Of a stretch of 64,000 nt of DNA, positions 10,165 through 18,513 are shown in pieces. Below the pieces are notes generated by a model. It saw only the letters and a program-made list of their open reading frames with translations, did not search any database and was not told the DNA's origin. The translations under genes and the position numbers were made by a program. The stretch is taken from assembly GCF_014287515.2 (NCBI RefSeq), contig NZ_CP092473.1, forward strand, positions 2,755,001 to 2,819,000, in the 5' to 3' direction. Origin of the DNA: Roseburia rectibacter. Its GTDB lineage: Bacteria > Bacillota > Clostridia > Lachnospirales > Lachnospiraceae. Each line of letters starts with the position of its first letter. The first letter of the stretch is position 1.

Positions 10165-10557
10165 TTATTCAATATCGCACAGATCACTTCCTGCCTCCGA
10201 ACGGAACCGGAATGTATCTTCTACTCCATGATAAGAAATAGAAAAACTTCCCTCCATATCCAGATATGACTGTGCAGCCGCAATCGCATCTAAAAACTCT
10301 GCGATGTTTTCCAGAAAACCTTCTGCACATTCCGGCGAGCTGCACTCTTCTTCCTCAATCTTTTCATCAATATACAGGCGAAGTGTAAAATCATCCATAT
10401 CGCTCTCATTGTCCACTTCCGCTTTCTGTAAATAGGAATTGGTGCAATTCTTAAACAGATTTCTTACATAGGATGCCGTAGAAGAAATTCGTGACTGCGA
10501 AATATCCTCCGCCTCTAAATATATCTTGTAACTGATTTTTAAACTATTGTCTGCCAT
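10165..10557 (-). CDS. Conserved-looking acidic hypothetical protein
   Basis: 130 residues, strongly acidic, with no signal peptide or membrane segment and therefore probably cytosolic. Alternating strands and one helix (YSYKIYLEAED-like start, DFTLRLYIDEKIEEEE, FLENIAEFLDAI, SFSISYHGVEDTFRF) suggest a small alpha/beta fold. GGGAGAAAG stands before the ATG. It lies 68 bp downstream of the secreted transglutaminase-like gene on the same strand and ends at a strong terminator. I do not recognise the family and assign no function. Confidence 0.75.
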   Translation of the reverse strand: MADNSLKISYKIYLEAEDISQSRISSTASYVRNLFKNCTNSYLQKAEVDNESDMDDFTLRLYIDEKIEEEECSSPECAEGFLENIAEFLDAIAAAQSYLDMEGSFSISYHGVEDTFRFRSEAGSDLCDIE

Positions 10558-10625
10558 TTTTTCTTTCTCCCGTTTTTTATTTATACTTATATCGCATTTT
10601 GTAAAATGGATCGGTATATCCTTTG

Positions 10626-13022
10626 CTATTTCTTTGTGGTGACTGCTTTTACCTTAGACCAGCCCGAATAGATCTTTTTTGATTTTCCATTCACTTTTAC
10701 AGTCTTATAGGTGCGGATGCGTATGTAATATTTCTTTTTTGCTTTTAATTTTGAAACGTCCAGTTTTACCTTTTTGGTATTATTGACGTTCTTTGTCACA
10801 ACCGATTTTTTGAATTTCGCATCCACTGCATACTGGATCTGGTAACCGCTTGTCTGTTTTGCCTGCTTCTTCCATGACACAGTAAATGCCTTTTTCTTTG
10901 CTTTCACCCCGGAAATCACAGTGCCTTTAGGAACGATCTGGAATGTCTTTTGATATTTTCCACTATACTTCCCTTTCATCACAATGGTGACGGTATAAAT
11001 ACCGGCATTTTTTCGTCCAGACGGTTTCTTTACCTTATAATCCGTTCCTTCTTTTAATTTCTTGCCAGCAGTATTTGTCACTTTTATAGTCGGCATATGT
11101 GCCTTTCCATCATAAGCATATGTGGTTTTTGAAAGCTGGATTTTCTTTACGTCCAAATAAGTGCCCACCGTTTCCGTCTTTCCACAGACACTGCACTTAC
11201 GTTTTATTTTTCCACTTTCTTTGTACTCGTTCCATTGATGCCCGGTTGCGGGGATCACATTCTGTGCCGTCAGCACTTTTCCACAAACACTACAGTGATT
11301 TCCCTCTGTCAGTCCGGTTGTCTCACAAGCTGCCTCCACTGCAGCATCCGTAACCGGTACATGTCCTGCAGCCGGGATGACAGTCTGTTCTGTCAGTACT
11401 TTTTCACAGACACTGCAATGACTTCCTTCTGTCAGTCCGGTTGTCTCACAAGCTGCCGCTACCGCGTCATCTGTAACCGGTGTATGTCCTGTGGCTGGGA
11501 TGACAGTCTGCTCAACCAGTACTTTTCCGCAGACACGGCAATGGCTTCCTTCCGTAATACCGGCGGTTTCACAAGCAGCTGCCACCTCAGGATCTATCTC
11601 AACTGTATGTCCTGTGGCTAGGATTTCTTCCATATAACCATTTCCGCAGATCGTACAGGTATACTCTCTTGTTCCGGCTTTTTCACAGGCTGCATCTGCA
11701 AGTATACTTGCATTGTAATTATGCAGACATTTTGTGACCACAGCACTGTTGTGTTTGCCATCTTCCATGGCAGCTGCTTTTATCACCGGATATTCGGAGC
11801 TGTTCCATAAAAAATCCGATTGATATAACATCCGCGTACCGGATGTCACCGGATTACTTTTATCTGTGGTATAATAGATTTCTGCCTCCTTATTATAACA
11901 GGACATTCCTATCTTTGATCCACTTGCATTTTCGTTCACAGATATCCATGGGCTGCCAACACTATCCATTTCTGTTGCAGGCAGATATCCTTCCCAATAG
12001 CTTTCCTCCGCATGATGTTTTTTAGAATAACTGCTGGATGTGTCATAATAATCATCATTCCGCAGAAAATAGATATATCCAACGTTATCGCTTCCGTTAT
12101 CATCCCAGGTACAGTCGACATTATACCAGTTATTTTCCAACTTTATCTTATTCCACTCATGATCAAAACTAGTCACTGCCACGGTATCAATACCGGTTCC
12201 ATTGCACATCATCTCAAATGTCTGGGCATATCCTGCACATACCGTCTTATTCGTACATAAAACACTGTATACGGACTGTGAATATTCTGTATTTTCTGTT
12301 GCAAAATCGCTATTTACAAGATCATGATTATATTCAACCTTTTGAATGATCAGATCATGTATGGTTTGTACTTTTTCGTCCTCTGTGCTGCATTCATCAA
12401 TCTGTTTCTGCCAGGTGTCAACCTGCGCTTTTACTTTTTCAGTTTCCTCCATCCGGTCTGCACCCTTGCCAAACGCAGGATAAATACCAAATATCATAGA
12501 AACTTTTTTGTTTGAGTATGTAATTGTATAAATCGTCGCATTTAAAAAATAATATTGTGGTTTTGAATACCGAAACATCCGCAATACCTTTTTTTGCTTT
12601 TCCTTTTCAAGAGTGCTTCCCGATATCGCCTTCATCCGGTACGTTCCCGTATTCGTTGTCACTGCATCCGTTTCTGTCGTCAGATATTTTTCACATATGG
12701 CATCCAGATCATCCCAGTATTTTTTTTCCTCATCCGATAACTGTTCATAAAAATAATCACTTCCATACTTTTCCCAGTCATCGGCAGATATACCTGTCAT
12801 CCGAAGCAATGACTGTTCCGCAACGTCATCTTCCTCTACAGACTCATAATCCTCATCATCTGCTTCTTCTGTTTTTTCTTCAAACGAAAAACGACCGACC
12901 GGTAATTCTGTATCTGTCAGAATTTCATCCGCATAAATGCTGTTACCATCCCCGGAAAACAAAAATGTCAGACTGCAAAAAACCACCGCCAATATTCCTG
13001 TTTTAAATTTTGTTCTTTTCAT
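10626..13022 (-). CDS. Secreted transglutaminase-like protein with CxxC tandem repeats and FN3 domain
   Basis: 798 residues, exported by a signal peptide (MKRTKFKTGIL followed by a hydrophobic core to about residue 30). A transglutaminase core lies at about 220-340: catalytic Cys in NKTVCAGYA, His in SFDHEWNKI and Asp in YNVDCTWDD. A chitobiase-C-terminal-like domain follows (IYYTTDKSNPVTSGTR). Then come three 41-residue repeats with paired Cys (SHCxVCxKVL), a related half repeat, an Ig-like module (YDGKAHMPTI) and a C-terminal FN3 domain (SGYQIQYA). The ATG at 13022 was chosen because AGGG sits 6 nt upstream and the signal peptide then begins properly. No sortase motif or anchor was seen. 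It is likely a cell-surface or secreted protein; the substrate is unknown. Confidence 0.85.
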   Translation of the reverse strand: MKRTKFKTGILAVVFCSLTFLFSGDGNSIYADEILTDTELPVGRFSFEEKTEEADDEDYESVEEDDVAEQSLLRMTGISADDWEKYGSDYFYEQLSDEEKKYWDDLDAICEKYLTTETDAVTTNTGTYRMKAISGSTLEKEKQKKVLRMFRYSKPQYYFLNATIYTITYSNKKVSMIFGIYPAFGKGADRMEETEKVKAQVDTWQKQIDECSTEDEKVQTIHDLIIQKVEYNHDLVNSDFATENTEYSQSVYSVLCTNKTVCAGYAQTFEMMCNGTGIDTVAVTSFDHEWNKIKLENNWYNVDCTWDDNGSDNVGYIYFLRNDDYYDTSSSYSKKHHAEESYWEGYLPATEMDSVGSPWISVNENASGSKIGMSCYNKEAEIYYTTDKSNPVTSGTRMLYQSDFLWNSSEYPVIKAAAMEDGKHNSAVVTKCLHNYNASILADAACEKAGTREYTCTICGNGYMEEILATGHTVEIDPEVAAACETAGITEGSHCRVCGKVLVEQTVIPATGHTPVTDDAVAAACETTGLTEGSHCSVCEKVLTEQTVIPAAGHVPVTDAAVEAACETTGLTEGNHCSVCGKVLTAQNVIPATGHQWNEYKESGKIKRKCSVCGKTETVGTYLDVKKIQLSKTTYAYDGKAHMPTIKVTNTAGKKLKEGTDYKVKKPSGRKNAGIYTVTIVMKGKYSGKYQKTFQIVPKGTVISGVKAKKKAFTVSWKKQAKQTSGYQIQYAVDAKFKKSVVTKNVNNTKKVKLDVSKLKAKKKYYIRIRTYKTVKVNGKSKKIYSGWSKVKAVTTKK
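11250..11618 (-). repeat. Three tandem 123-bp coding repeats (41 residues each)
   Basis: Three consecutive copies, exactly 123 bp each, inside the transglutaminase-like gene. Each encodes A(T/A)GH, AACET, LTEG, HCxVCxKVL and VIP. The DNA copies are very similar, as expected for recent duplication or recombination. A diverged fourth half copy follows. Confidence 0.9.
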
Positions 13023-13134
13023 ATGCATCCCTATTCTTACTCGTATCAAATATTGTTTTCATACCGTCCCAGTTTATCATGCAGCATTTTACCCAGACTA
13101 AAAACCGCTTCTTTCTCACTGGCACTCCACGTTC

Positions 13135-13163
13135 ATTATACCTTCCTCTCCGTCATCAAACAA
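13135..13163 (-). promoter_or_regulatory. Promoter of the transglutaminase-like gene
   Basis: TTGTTT (13163-13158), a 17-bp spacer and TATAAT (13140-13135) on the minus strand. It predicts a leader of about 105 nt with no riboswitch that I recognise. Confidence 0.65.
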
Positions 13164-13207
13164 GTCTTATCCCTTGTATCTTTTGTATTTTTCCACAATC
13201 TTTTCTG

Positions 13208-14032
13208 TCAGGATTCTTCGATCAACTCCGAAAGCGGCGCAAATGTGTATCCCATTTCTTCCCATTTTGTCAGCAGCTCATCTAAAATCTCTCCATTCGT
13301 CTTTGAAGTGCTGTGCAATAAAACGATTGCTCCCGGATGGATTCTCGTCAGCAATTTATCAAATGCCTCTTCCTTCGTCGGCTGATCATCAACATTCCAG
13401 TCCACATAGGCAAGGCTCCAGAAAAATGTATGGTATCCAAGTTCTTTTGCCATCTCAAGGTTTTTTGTACTGTATTTTCCCTGTGGCGGGCGGTAATATT
13501 TTATCATTTCTTTGCCTGTGACTGTCTGGTACAATGACGCGACATCATCCATCTCTTTCTGAAACGAGGTCATGTCTGATATTGATGACATATCTGGATG
13601 ATGATAAGTATGATTGCCGACAGCATGCCCTTCTGCCTCCATACGTTTTACAATATCCGGTGCACTCTCAAGAAAATGTCCCACAACAAAAAATGTCGCT
13701 TTTGCATTATGCTTTTTTAAAGCATCCAAAATCGGCTCTGTATTTCCATTTTCATAGCCGCAGTCAAATGTCAGATAAATAACATTTTTACTTTTATCTC
13801 CCACATACCACGCGTTGTATTTTTTTAATTCATCTGCCGTCACATTGCCGGTCGGCTGGGTTCCCTCCGCTCCAAAGCCCAGTCCCCAGTTATCTGCCTG
13901 ATTCTGGACAGACACTGTCTCCACTGTTTTTTTCATCTGCTGTTTCTGCAGCGAACCTGCGCCCCAGCCTAAAAAGAACATAAAAACAAACAGTGCCGTC
14001 ACTTTTAAAATTTTCTTTTTGTTATGGTTCAT
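13208..14032 (-). CDS. PdaA-like polysaccharide (muramic delta-lactam) deacetylase
   Basis: 274 residues with an N-terminal membrane anchor (FVFMFFLGWGAGS) and an extracytoplasmic NodB domain. The motifs fit the PdaA branch: YLTFDCGYENG (motif 1), ATFFVVG, VGNHTYHH (metal His pair), RPPQGKYS and IVLLHS. The family removes N-acetyl groups from peptidoglycan muramic acid on the way to spore-cortex delta-lactam or in vegetative wall remodelling. The ATG at 14032 follows GAAGGGA; longer starts lack a ribosome site. It ends 186 bp before the next gene on its strand. Confidence 0.9.
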   Translation of the reverse strand: MNHNKKKILKVTALFVFMFFLGWGAGSLQKQQMKKTVETVSVQNQADNWGLGFGAEGTQPTGNVTADELKKYNAWYVGDKSKNVIYLTFDCGYENGNTEPILDALKKHNAKATFFVVGHFLESAPDIVKRMEAEGHAVGNHTYHHPDMSSISDMTSFQKEMDDVASLYQTVTGKEMIKYYRPPQGKYSTKNLEMAKELGYHTFFWSLAYVDWNVDDQPTKEEAFDKLLTRIHPGAIVLLHSTSKTNGEILDELLTKWEEMGYTFAPLSELIEES

Positions 14033-14098
14033 GTTTTTCCCTTCCATCCCGATTATTGATATTGCATAACATCTACGCATCGCTATCATGCATGAATG

Positions 14099-14750
14099 CT
14101 ATACTTTACAATATTTCTTTTTGTATTCTATGTGGGAAGGCGCATGTACCATGCCCGGAAATATTGATCCCTGTATAAAAAACAAAGAGCCTGACATTTC
14201 TGTCAGACCCTCCGGGTAAATCCATCTTAAAAATAAATGGTTGGATAACGCTTTTTCTCCGGTTTCCATTATTGTAACCTGATATTTTTTTTCCTGTTCA
14301 GGCTGATTAATCCATATATCGAATTGTTCCTGATATTCCTGCAAATTTTCTGCTACATAATCAGGACATAAATATCCACCGTTTTTACACCTTTTTTAAC
14401 ATTGTATACAACGATAAATAAGAATTTCCTTTGTAATAAGCTAATCCATTATTCCAAACTATAATCCTGTTACTTTTATACATATTATCAATTGCCTTAT
14501 TCAATTCACCTTTTGCATATCCACAACCTATTACATTCTGATACATAGCCGGATAATCAATAGAATTTTTTAAATTTGAATAACTTGCATATATTTGCCC
14601 ATTATATCCGCAATCTCTTAAAAATTCAATTAATAAATCTCCATGTTTTATTTTCTTACCATGTACCACAGCATTTTTTTCAATTACATTATCATATTTT
14701 CCACTTACATATGTATCTATTATACCAACGCTATCATCACATAAACAAAA
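14099..14750 (-). pseudogene. Frameshifted, N-truncated gene, possibly subtilase-like
   Basis: Two consecutive minus-strand frames appear to be one broken gene. The first (14750-14385) has no credible start: a stop lies upstream and its first codons run into a terminator. It reads SVGIIDTYVSG, KHGDLLIEFLRDCG and ends YKGNSYLSLYTMLKK. The order IID-T, H-G and G-N-S resembles a subtilisin Asp/His/Ser triad, but the similarity is weak. The second (14344-14099, TTG at best) continues after a run of six A, where a one-base slip would join LKK to KNGGYLCPDYVAENL. A terminator lies inside its 3' end. The stretch is more AT-rich than its surroundings. The decay is well supported; the family is tentative. 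Confidence 0.5.
14177..14212 (-). terminator. Hairpin with T-run inside the 3' end of the decayed gene
   Basis: Minus strand: CTGACA, loop GAAA, TGTCAG, flanked by GAG/CTC and followed by TTTGTTTTTT. It probably ended the ancestral transcript. Confidence 0.6.
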
Positions 14751-14798
14751 AAGTACTGTATACTGACATTTTTATTTTTGTCACATACAGTACTTTTC
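14747..14798 (-). terminator. Terminator of the MacAB-like efflux operon
   Basis: AAAAGTACTGTAT...TGTC and GACA...ATACAGTACTTTT form a long imperfect stem (arms 14779-14796 and 14749-14768) followed on the minus strand by TTTTTT. It lies 60 bp after the permease stop. Confidence 0.85.
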
Positions 14799-14858
14799 TT
14801 ATCTGTATTCTTTTAAAAATTCTCTGCTCAGACTGCAATGCAAATCTTTTCTTTGCCC

Positions 14859-16187
14859 TTACTCATAGCGCAATGCATCGATGACTTCCATCTTTGAAGC
14901 CTTGTTCGCCGGATAATATCCGAAAAATACACCGGTCAGCATAGAGAAGAACAGTGAAAGCATGATCGCCGTTACAGAAGGATGCACCGTCATAATAATA
15001 TAATTTGCATACTGAGAGTACATATTCTGAATGACAAATCCTGCCACTTTTCCAAGCAGTGCCCCGATTCCTATACCAATCAGTATACCGATGATACCTC
15101 CGATCAGACAAAGCATGATCGCCTCTATGACAAACTGCATACGGATGGTACGTCTTTTGGCACCAAGCGCCATACGGACACCGATCTCTCTTGTACGCTC
15201 CGTGATGGACACCAGCATGATATTCATAACGCCGACACCACCCACGATCAGTGAAATCGCTGCAATACCGGAAACCGCGATCGTGATCACGTTGAGTACC
15301 GTATTGATCATGCCAAGATCAGATGCCATATTGTATGCACTGACGTGGAAATTTTTGTTGTTTGCATACATCTCATCAAAATAAGATAAAACATCCGTTG
15401 TTGCCTGATTGACATCTGCAAGAGGATCGATCATAAGATTAAAATAATCATAACCAGTCCTGTCAGTCCCCTGCAGTTTAAAACAGGTCTGAAGAGGGAT
15501 CATCAATTCTGTTACACGGTCTTTTTCCGGTATGGACGTGTCCACTTTTCCAAATAATGCTTGGTTATATACATAAACGCCAACTACAACAAAATCAAAA
15601 ATTCCGCCATCCGATGTTGCAACAGAAAGTGTTTCACCGATCGGATCTTTACCTGCAAAGTATCTCTCTGCCATCGTATCTGCAATCAGGCATACTCTCT
15701 TTTTCCCCTGATTATCTGCCTTTGTCAGATTTCTTCCGGCATGCATTTCCAGTTTCATATACTCTAAATATTCCGGTGTGATACCATCAATATTGACATT
15801 TGCATAATTCTTGGAATCAGCATCATCTTTAATGGTTCCTGAACCAAGATAGTTCTGTGCTGCAACACCTGTTACCTCATCCGGATATTTTTCAATCAAT
15901 CCATCGATCATATCCTGTGTAACATAATCACTGTCTGTCATCTCCGGCTGTTCCCAGGTAGCCCAGTCCTCATCATTTTCCGGATAACGTGCTTCCACAT
16001 ACGCCTGTACCATATTTCCGCCAAGGGAATTCATGGTTGCCGTCAGTGTACTCTGGATAGAACCACCGATCGTTGTGATAATGATCACTGAGCTGATACC
16101 GATGATGATTCCGAGCATTGTTAACAGGGAACGCATCTTATTGCTGGAAATACTCGTGACCGCCTCTTTGATATTTTCCCAAAACAT
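14859..16187 (-). CDS. MacB/FtsX-family ABC transporter permease
   Basis: 442 residues. An N-terminal membrane helix (SLLTMLGIIIGISSVIII) is followed by a large extracytoplasmic MacB core of about 230 residues, then three C-terminal helices (AISLIVGGVGVMNIMLVS, and ERTREIGVRMALGAKRR at the cytosolic coupling loop). This is the standard layout of MacB-type permeases that work with an adaptor and a separate ATPase in Gram-positives. Its ATG overlaps the stop of the ATPase gene in TAATG, so the two are translationally coupled. Export of an antimicrobial, peptide or other amphipathic compound is the usual role; the substrate cannot be read from the sequence. Confidence 0.92.
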   Translation of the reverse strand: MFWENIKEAVTSISSNKMRSLLTMLGIIIGISSVIIITTIGGSIQSTLTATMNSLGGNMVQAYVEARYPENDEDWATWEQPEMTDSDYVTQDMIDGLIEKYPDEVTGVAAQNYLGSGTIKDDADSKNYANVNIDGITPEYLEYMKLEMHAGRNLTKADNQGKKRVCLIADTMAERYFAGKDPIGETLSVATSDGGIFDFVVVGVYVYNQALFGKVDTSIPEKDRVTELMIPLQTCFKLQGTDRTGYDYFNLMIDPLADVNQATTDVLSYFDEMYANNKNFHVSAYNMASDLGMINTVLNVITIAVSGIAAISLIVGGVGVMNIMLVSITERTREIGVRMALGAKRRTIRMQFVIEAIMLCLIGGIIGILIGIGIGALLGKVAGFVIQNMYSQYANYIIMTVHPSVTAIMLSLFFSMLTGVFFGYYPANKASKMEVIDALRYE

Positions 16188-16885
16188 TAATGCTCACCTC
16201 CATTATCTGCCACGATCTGTCCATCTAACAGAGTAACGATACGCTCTGTCTCCTGCGCAAGTTCCTGGGAGTGTGTGATCAGAACAATTGTTTTTCCCTG
16301 CTCCTCATGAAGCTTATGGAATAAGTCCATGACCATATGACCTGTCTTCGAATCGAGTGCTCCGGTCGGCTCATCTGCAAGAATGATCGCCGGATCATTG
16401 ATCATGGCACGGGCGATCGCAACACGCTGTTTCTGACCACCGGAAAGTTCGTTTGGTCTGTGATCCGCACGGTCTTCCATTCCTACCATTTTGAGCATTT
16501 CCATGGCATGTTCTTTTCCGTTTTTGGAATGTTCCTCTCCATATAGTAATGGAACCATAACATTTTTTAATGCATTGGCTCTCGGAAGGAGATTAAAGTT
16601 CTGAAATACAAAACCAATCCTGCGGTTTCTGATCGCACTCCGTACTTCATCCGACATTCCATTGACATCCTGTCCCTCCAGATAATAATCTCCCTGTGTC
16701 TGGCGGTCGAGGACTCCTATAATATTCATAAGTGTACTCTTACCGGAACCGGATTCACCGACAATGGAAACAAATTCCCCTTTATTTACGGTAAGGTTGA
16801 TTCCATGTAAAATTTCAAGTTCATTTGGTTTTCCCAAATAATATGTCTTAACGATATTTTCCATTCGGATTACTGGTTCACTCAC
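16187..16885 (-). CDS. MacB/LolD-type ABC transporter ATP-binding protein
   Basis: 232 residues with Walker A GESGSGKST, Q-loop VFQNFNLLPRAN, signature LSGGQKQRVAIARA, Walker B IILADEPTGALD and the H-loop LITHS. The ALDSKTG extension after Walker B is typical of the LolD/MacB group. The GTG start at 16885 overlaps the last base of the adaptor stop codon (TAGTG). An internal ATG seven codons later is the alternative. It energises the permease that follows. Confidence 0.94.
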   Translation of the reverse strand: MSEPVIRMENIVKTYYLGKPNELEILHGINLTVNKGEFVSIVGESGSGKSTLMNIIGVLDRQTQGDYYLEGQDVNGMSDEVRSAIRNRRIGFVFQNFNLLPRANALKNVMVPLLYGEEHSKNGKEHAMEMLKMVGMEDRADHRPNELSGGQKQRVAIARAMINDPAIILADEPTGALDSKTGHMVMDLFHKLHEEQGKTIVLITHSQELAQETERIVTLLDGQIVADNGGEH

Positions 16886-18303
16886 TACTCATTTCCCTCC
16901 ACGCTGGTGCTCATACCTTCTGCATCTGAGGTTTCATCTGTAGATGCGCCTGTTCCCATATCCTGCTCGGAATACATCTGTTCCGGTGTAAACTGCTGTC
17001 CTTCTGTCACCGTTCCGGAGTAATCATAAATTAATTTATCTCCTTCTGCCAGATCTCCACCGGTTACTTCCGTATAGTAATCTACTTCTTCACCAACTGT
17101 GATATTCTTCTTCACCGCTGTAGCAGAACCGTCTGCATTTGCCTCTGCAACAAGTACGTATGTATTTCCGTCATCATCCGTCTTGACAAGATCATAAGGA
17201 ATCGCTAATACTTCACCTTTTTCCTTGATCATGACTTTTGCTTTTACTTCCATACCGACAAGTAATTCTTTGTTATCTAAAGATATCTCTACGGAATATC
17301 CTCCGGATGTTGTCTGTCCGTCAGATCCCGTGGACTGTCCTTTGACACGTACCACTCTGGTCACAGTTCCATTAATGGTCTCATCTCCCATGGCATCCGC
17401 TGTTACAGTTGCTTTCATTCCCTCTTCAATCTTTAAAATATCAGCTTCTTCCACAGTTGCCACCATTTTTAAAGAACTGGTATCTTCGATCGTTACAAGT
17501 GGTGTTTTTGAATCTGCATTAACATCTCCGACAGAAACATTGACTGCTGTCACAACTCCACCGCAAGGTGCTGTAATATTGCAATCTTCTAACTGTTCTT
17601 TTAAATCTGTCAGTTTATCTTTGGAAGATGAATCCGATCCTTTATACTTGTCAAGTTCTACCGCACGCTGTGCATCCTCGATCGTACGGTTCGTGGTCTC
17701 TAATACTTTCTGGTAATCTTCCTCAGCAGTAGTAACTGCTTTCTGTGCAGCTAACAAAGACTGAAATTCTGCATCCGATTTATCTTCACTCTTATCCCAC
17801 ATAATACTCTGTGCGTTATAAGCATCCTTTGCATCATCAATTGCTTTCTGTGCAGCTGCAAGCTGTGTCTGCTGATCTTCTTTTGCACGACTGACTGTTT
17901 CTGCTGTCTGCTGTGAATTAATACTGTCTGTCGCATTTGTATCAGACATATTTTTTTCGAGATCCGCAATCTGATCCTGAATCGTAGAGGAATCTAATGT
18001 ACATAATACATCTCCCTCTTTTACAATATCTCCGACCTGAACATTAACTGCTGTGATTTCTGCTAACGCTTTTGAAGTTGCATTATTCTTCGTGATACCC
18101 GATACAGTACCTTTTAATGAAATCGTATCAGATAAATCTCTCTTCTGTACCGGCTCCACCTCTACTGTATTGACTGCTGTTGCTACCTGGCTTGTCATTT
18201 TCTTTACTGAACTTCCAATGATCGCAGCTACAACGACCAGAACCACAAGCACAATAATAACTACTTTTTTCTTTCCCTTTTTCGGTTTTGTCTTGTCACC
18301 CAT
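16885..18303 (-). CDS. MacA/HlyD-type efflux adaptor (membrane fusion protein)
   Basis: 472 residues: basic N-terminus, one membrane helix (VVIIVLVVLVVVAAIIG), a lipoyl/biotinyl-like half (ALAEITAVNVQVGDIVKEGD), an alpha-helical coiled-coil hairpin at about 115-215, the second lipoyl half (ITAPCGGVVTAVNVSVGDV), a beta-barrel domain and a low-complexity acidic tail rich in T, S, E and M. It is the first gene of the three-gene efflux operon and is driven by two candidate promoters with striking operator-like sequences. GGGAGAAAT precedes the ATG. Confidence 0.92.
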   Translation of the reverse strand: MGDKTKPKKGKKKVVIIVLVVLVVVAAIIGSSVKKMTSQVATAVNTVEVEPVQKRDLSDTISLKGTVSGITKNNATSKALAEITAVNVQVGDIVKEGDVLCTLDSSTIQDQIADLEKNMSDTNATDSINSQQTAETVSRAKEDQQTQLAAAQKAIDDAKDAYNAQSIMWDKSEDKSDAEFQSLLAAQKAVTTAEEDYQKVLETTNRTIEDAQRAVELDKYKGSDSSSKDKLTDLKEQLEDCNITAPCGGVVTAVNVSVGDVNADSKTPLVTIEDTSSLKMVATVEEADILKIEEGMKATVTADAMGDETINGTVTRVVRVKGQSTGSDGQTTSGGYSVEISLDNKELLVGMEVKAKVMIKEKGEVLAIPYDLVKTDDDGNTYVLVAEANADGSATAVKKNITVGEEVDYYTEVTGGDLAEGDKLIYDYSGTVTEGQQFTPEQMYSEQDMGTGASTDETSDAEGMSTSVEGNE

Positions 18304-18328
18304 TTTTATTTCTCCCTTTTCTTAAATC

Positions 18329-18416
18329 GATTTACGGTGATTGTATCATTATCCTTTCGCCAAAAAAAGGCACTTAAGCAAATATTAAGAAATCTTAAGT
18401 TTTCCATCCGTAAATC
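18329..18416. repeat. Distant inverted repeat GATTTACGG/CCGTAAATC in the efflux leader
   Basis: Exact 9-bp inverted repeats at 18329-18337 and 18408-18416 enclose the direct-repeat element and the second promoter. They could be a looping operator or the base of an RNA structure. The base pairing is seen; the role is inferred. Confidence 0.4.
18340..18399 (-). promoter_or_regulatory. Second efflux promoter with three phased CTTAA direct repeats
   Basis: On the minus strand CTTAA occurs at 18399-18395, 18389-18385 and 18378-18374, that is at 10- and 11-bp steps, ending just upstream of a weak -35 (TTTTTT, 18368-18363) and a TACAAT box (18345-18340). Direct repeats one helix turn apart, directly before a poor -35, are the normal binding layout for OmpR/PhoB-family activators. 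No such regulator is encoded here. Confidence 0.55.
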
Positions 18417-18428
18417 TTTCATTTTTGT

Positions 18429-18466
18429 ATTACTGTAATAATACAGTAATCTCATTTGAGTGTCAA
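18429..18466 (-). promoter_or_regulatory. First efflux promoter with a perfect palindrome over its -10 box
   Basis: TTGACA (18466-18461), 17-bp spacer and TATTAT (18443-18438) on the minus strand. A perfect palindrome (ATTACTGTA, 4 bp, TACAGTAAT; 18429-18450) is centred on the -10 box. This is the expected position for a repressor operator. Confidence 0.8.
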
Positions 18467-18513
18467 GACATTTTATTATTTTGGTATATTTTTATATACC
18501 AGAAATCTGGTAT

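Noticed and set aside
13023..13134. Riboswitch in the 105-nt leader of the transglutaminase-like gene
   Set aside because: No c-di-GMP, SAM, T-box, lysine or other conserved core could be recognised.
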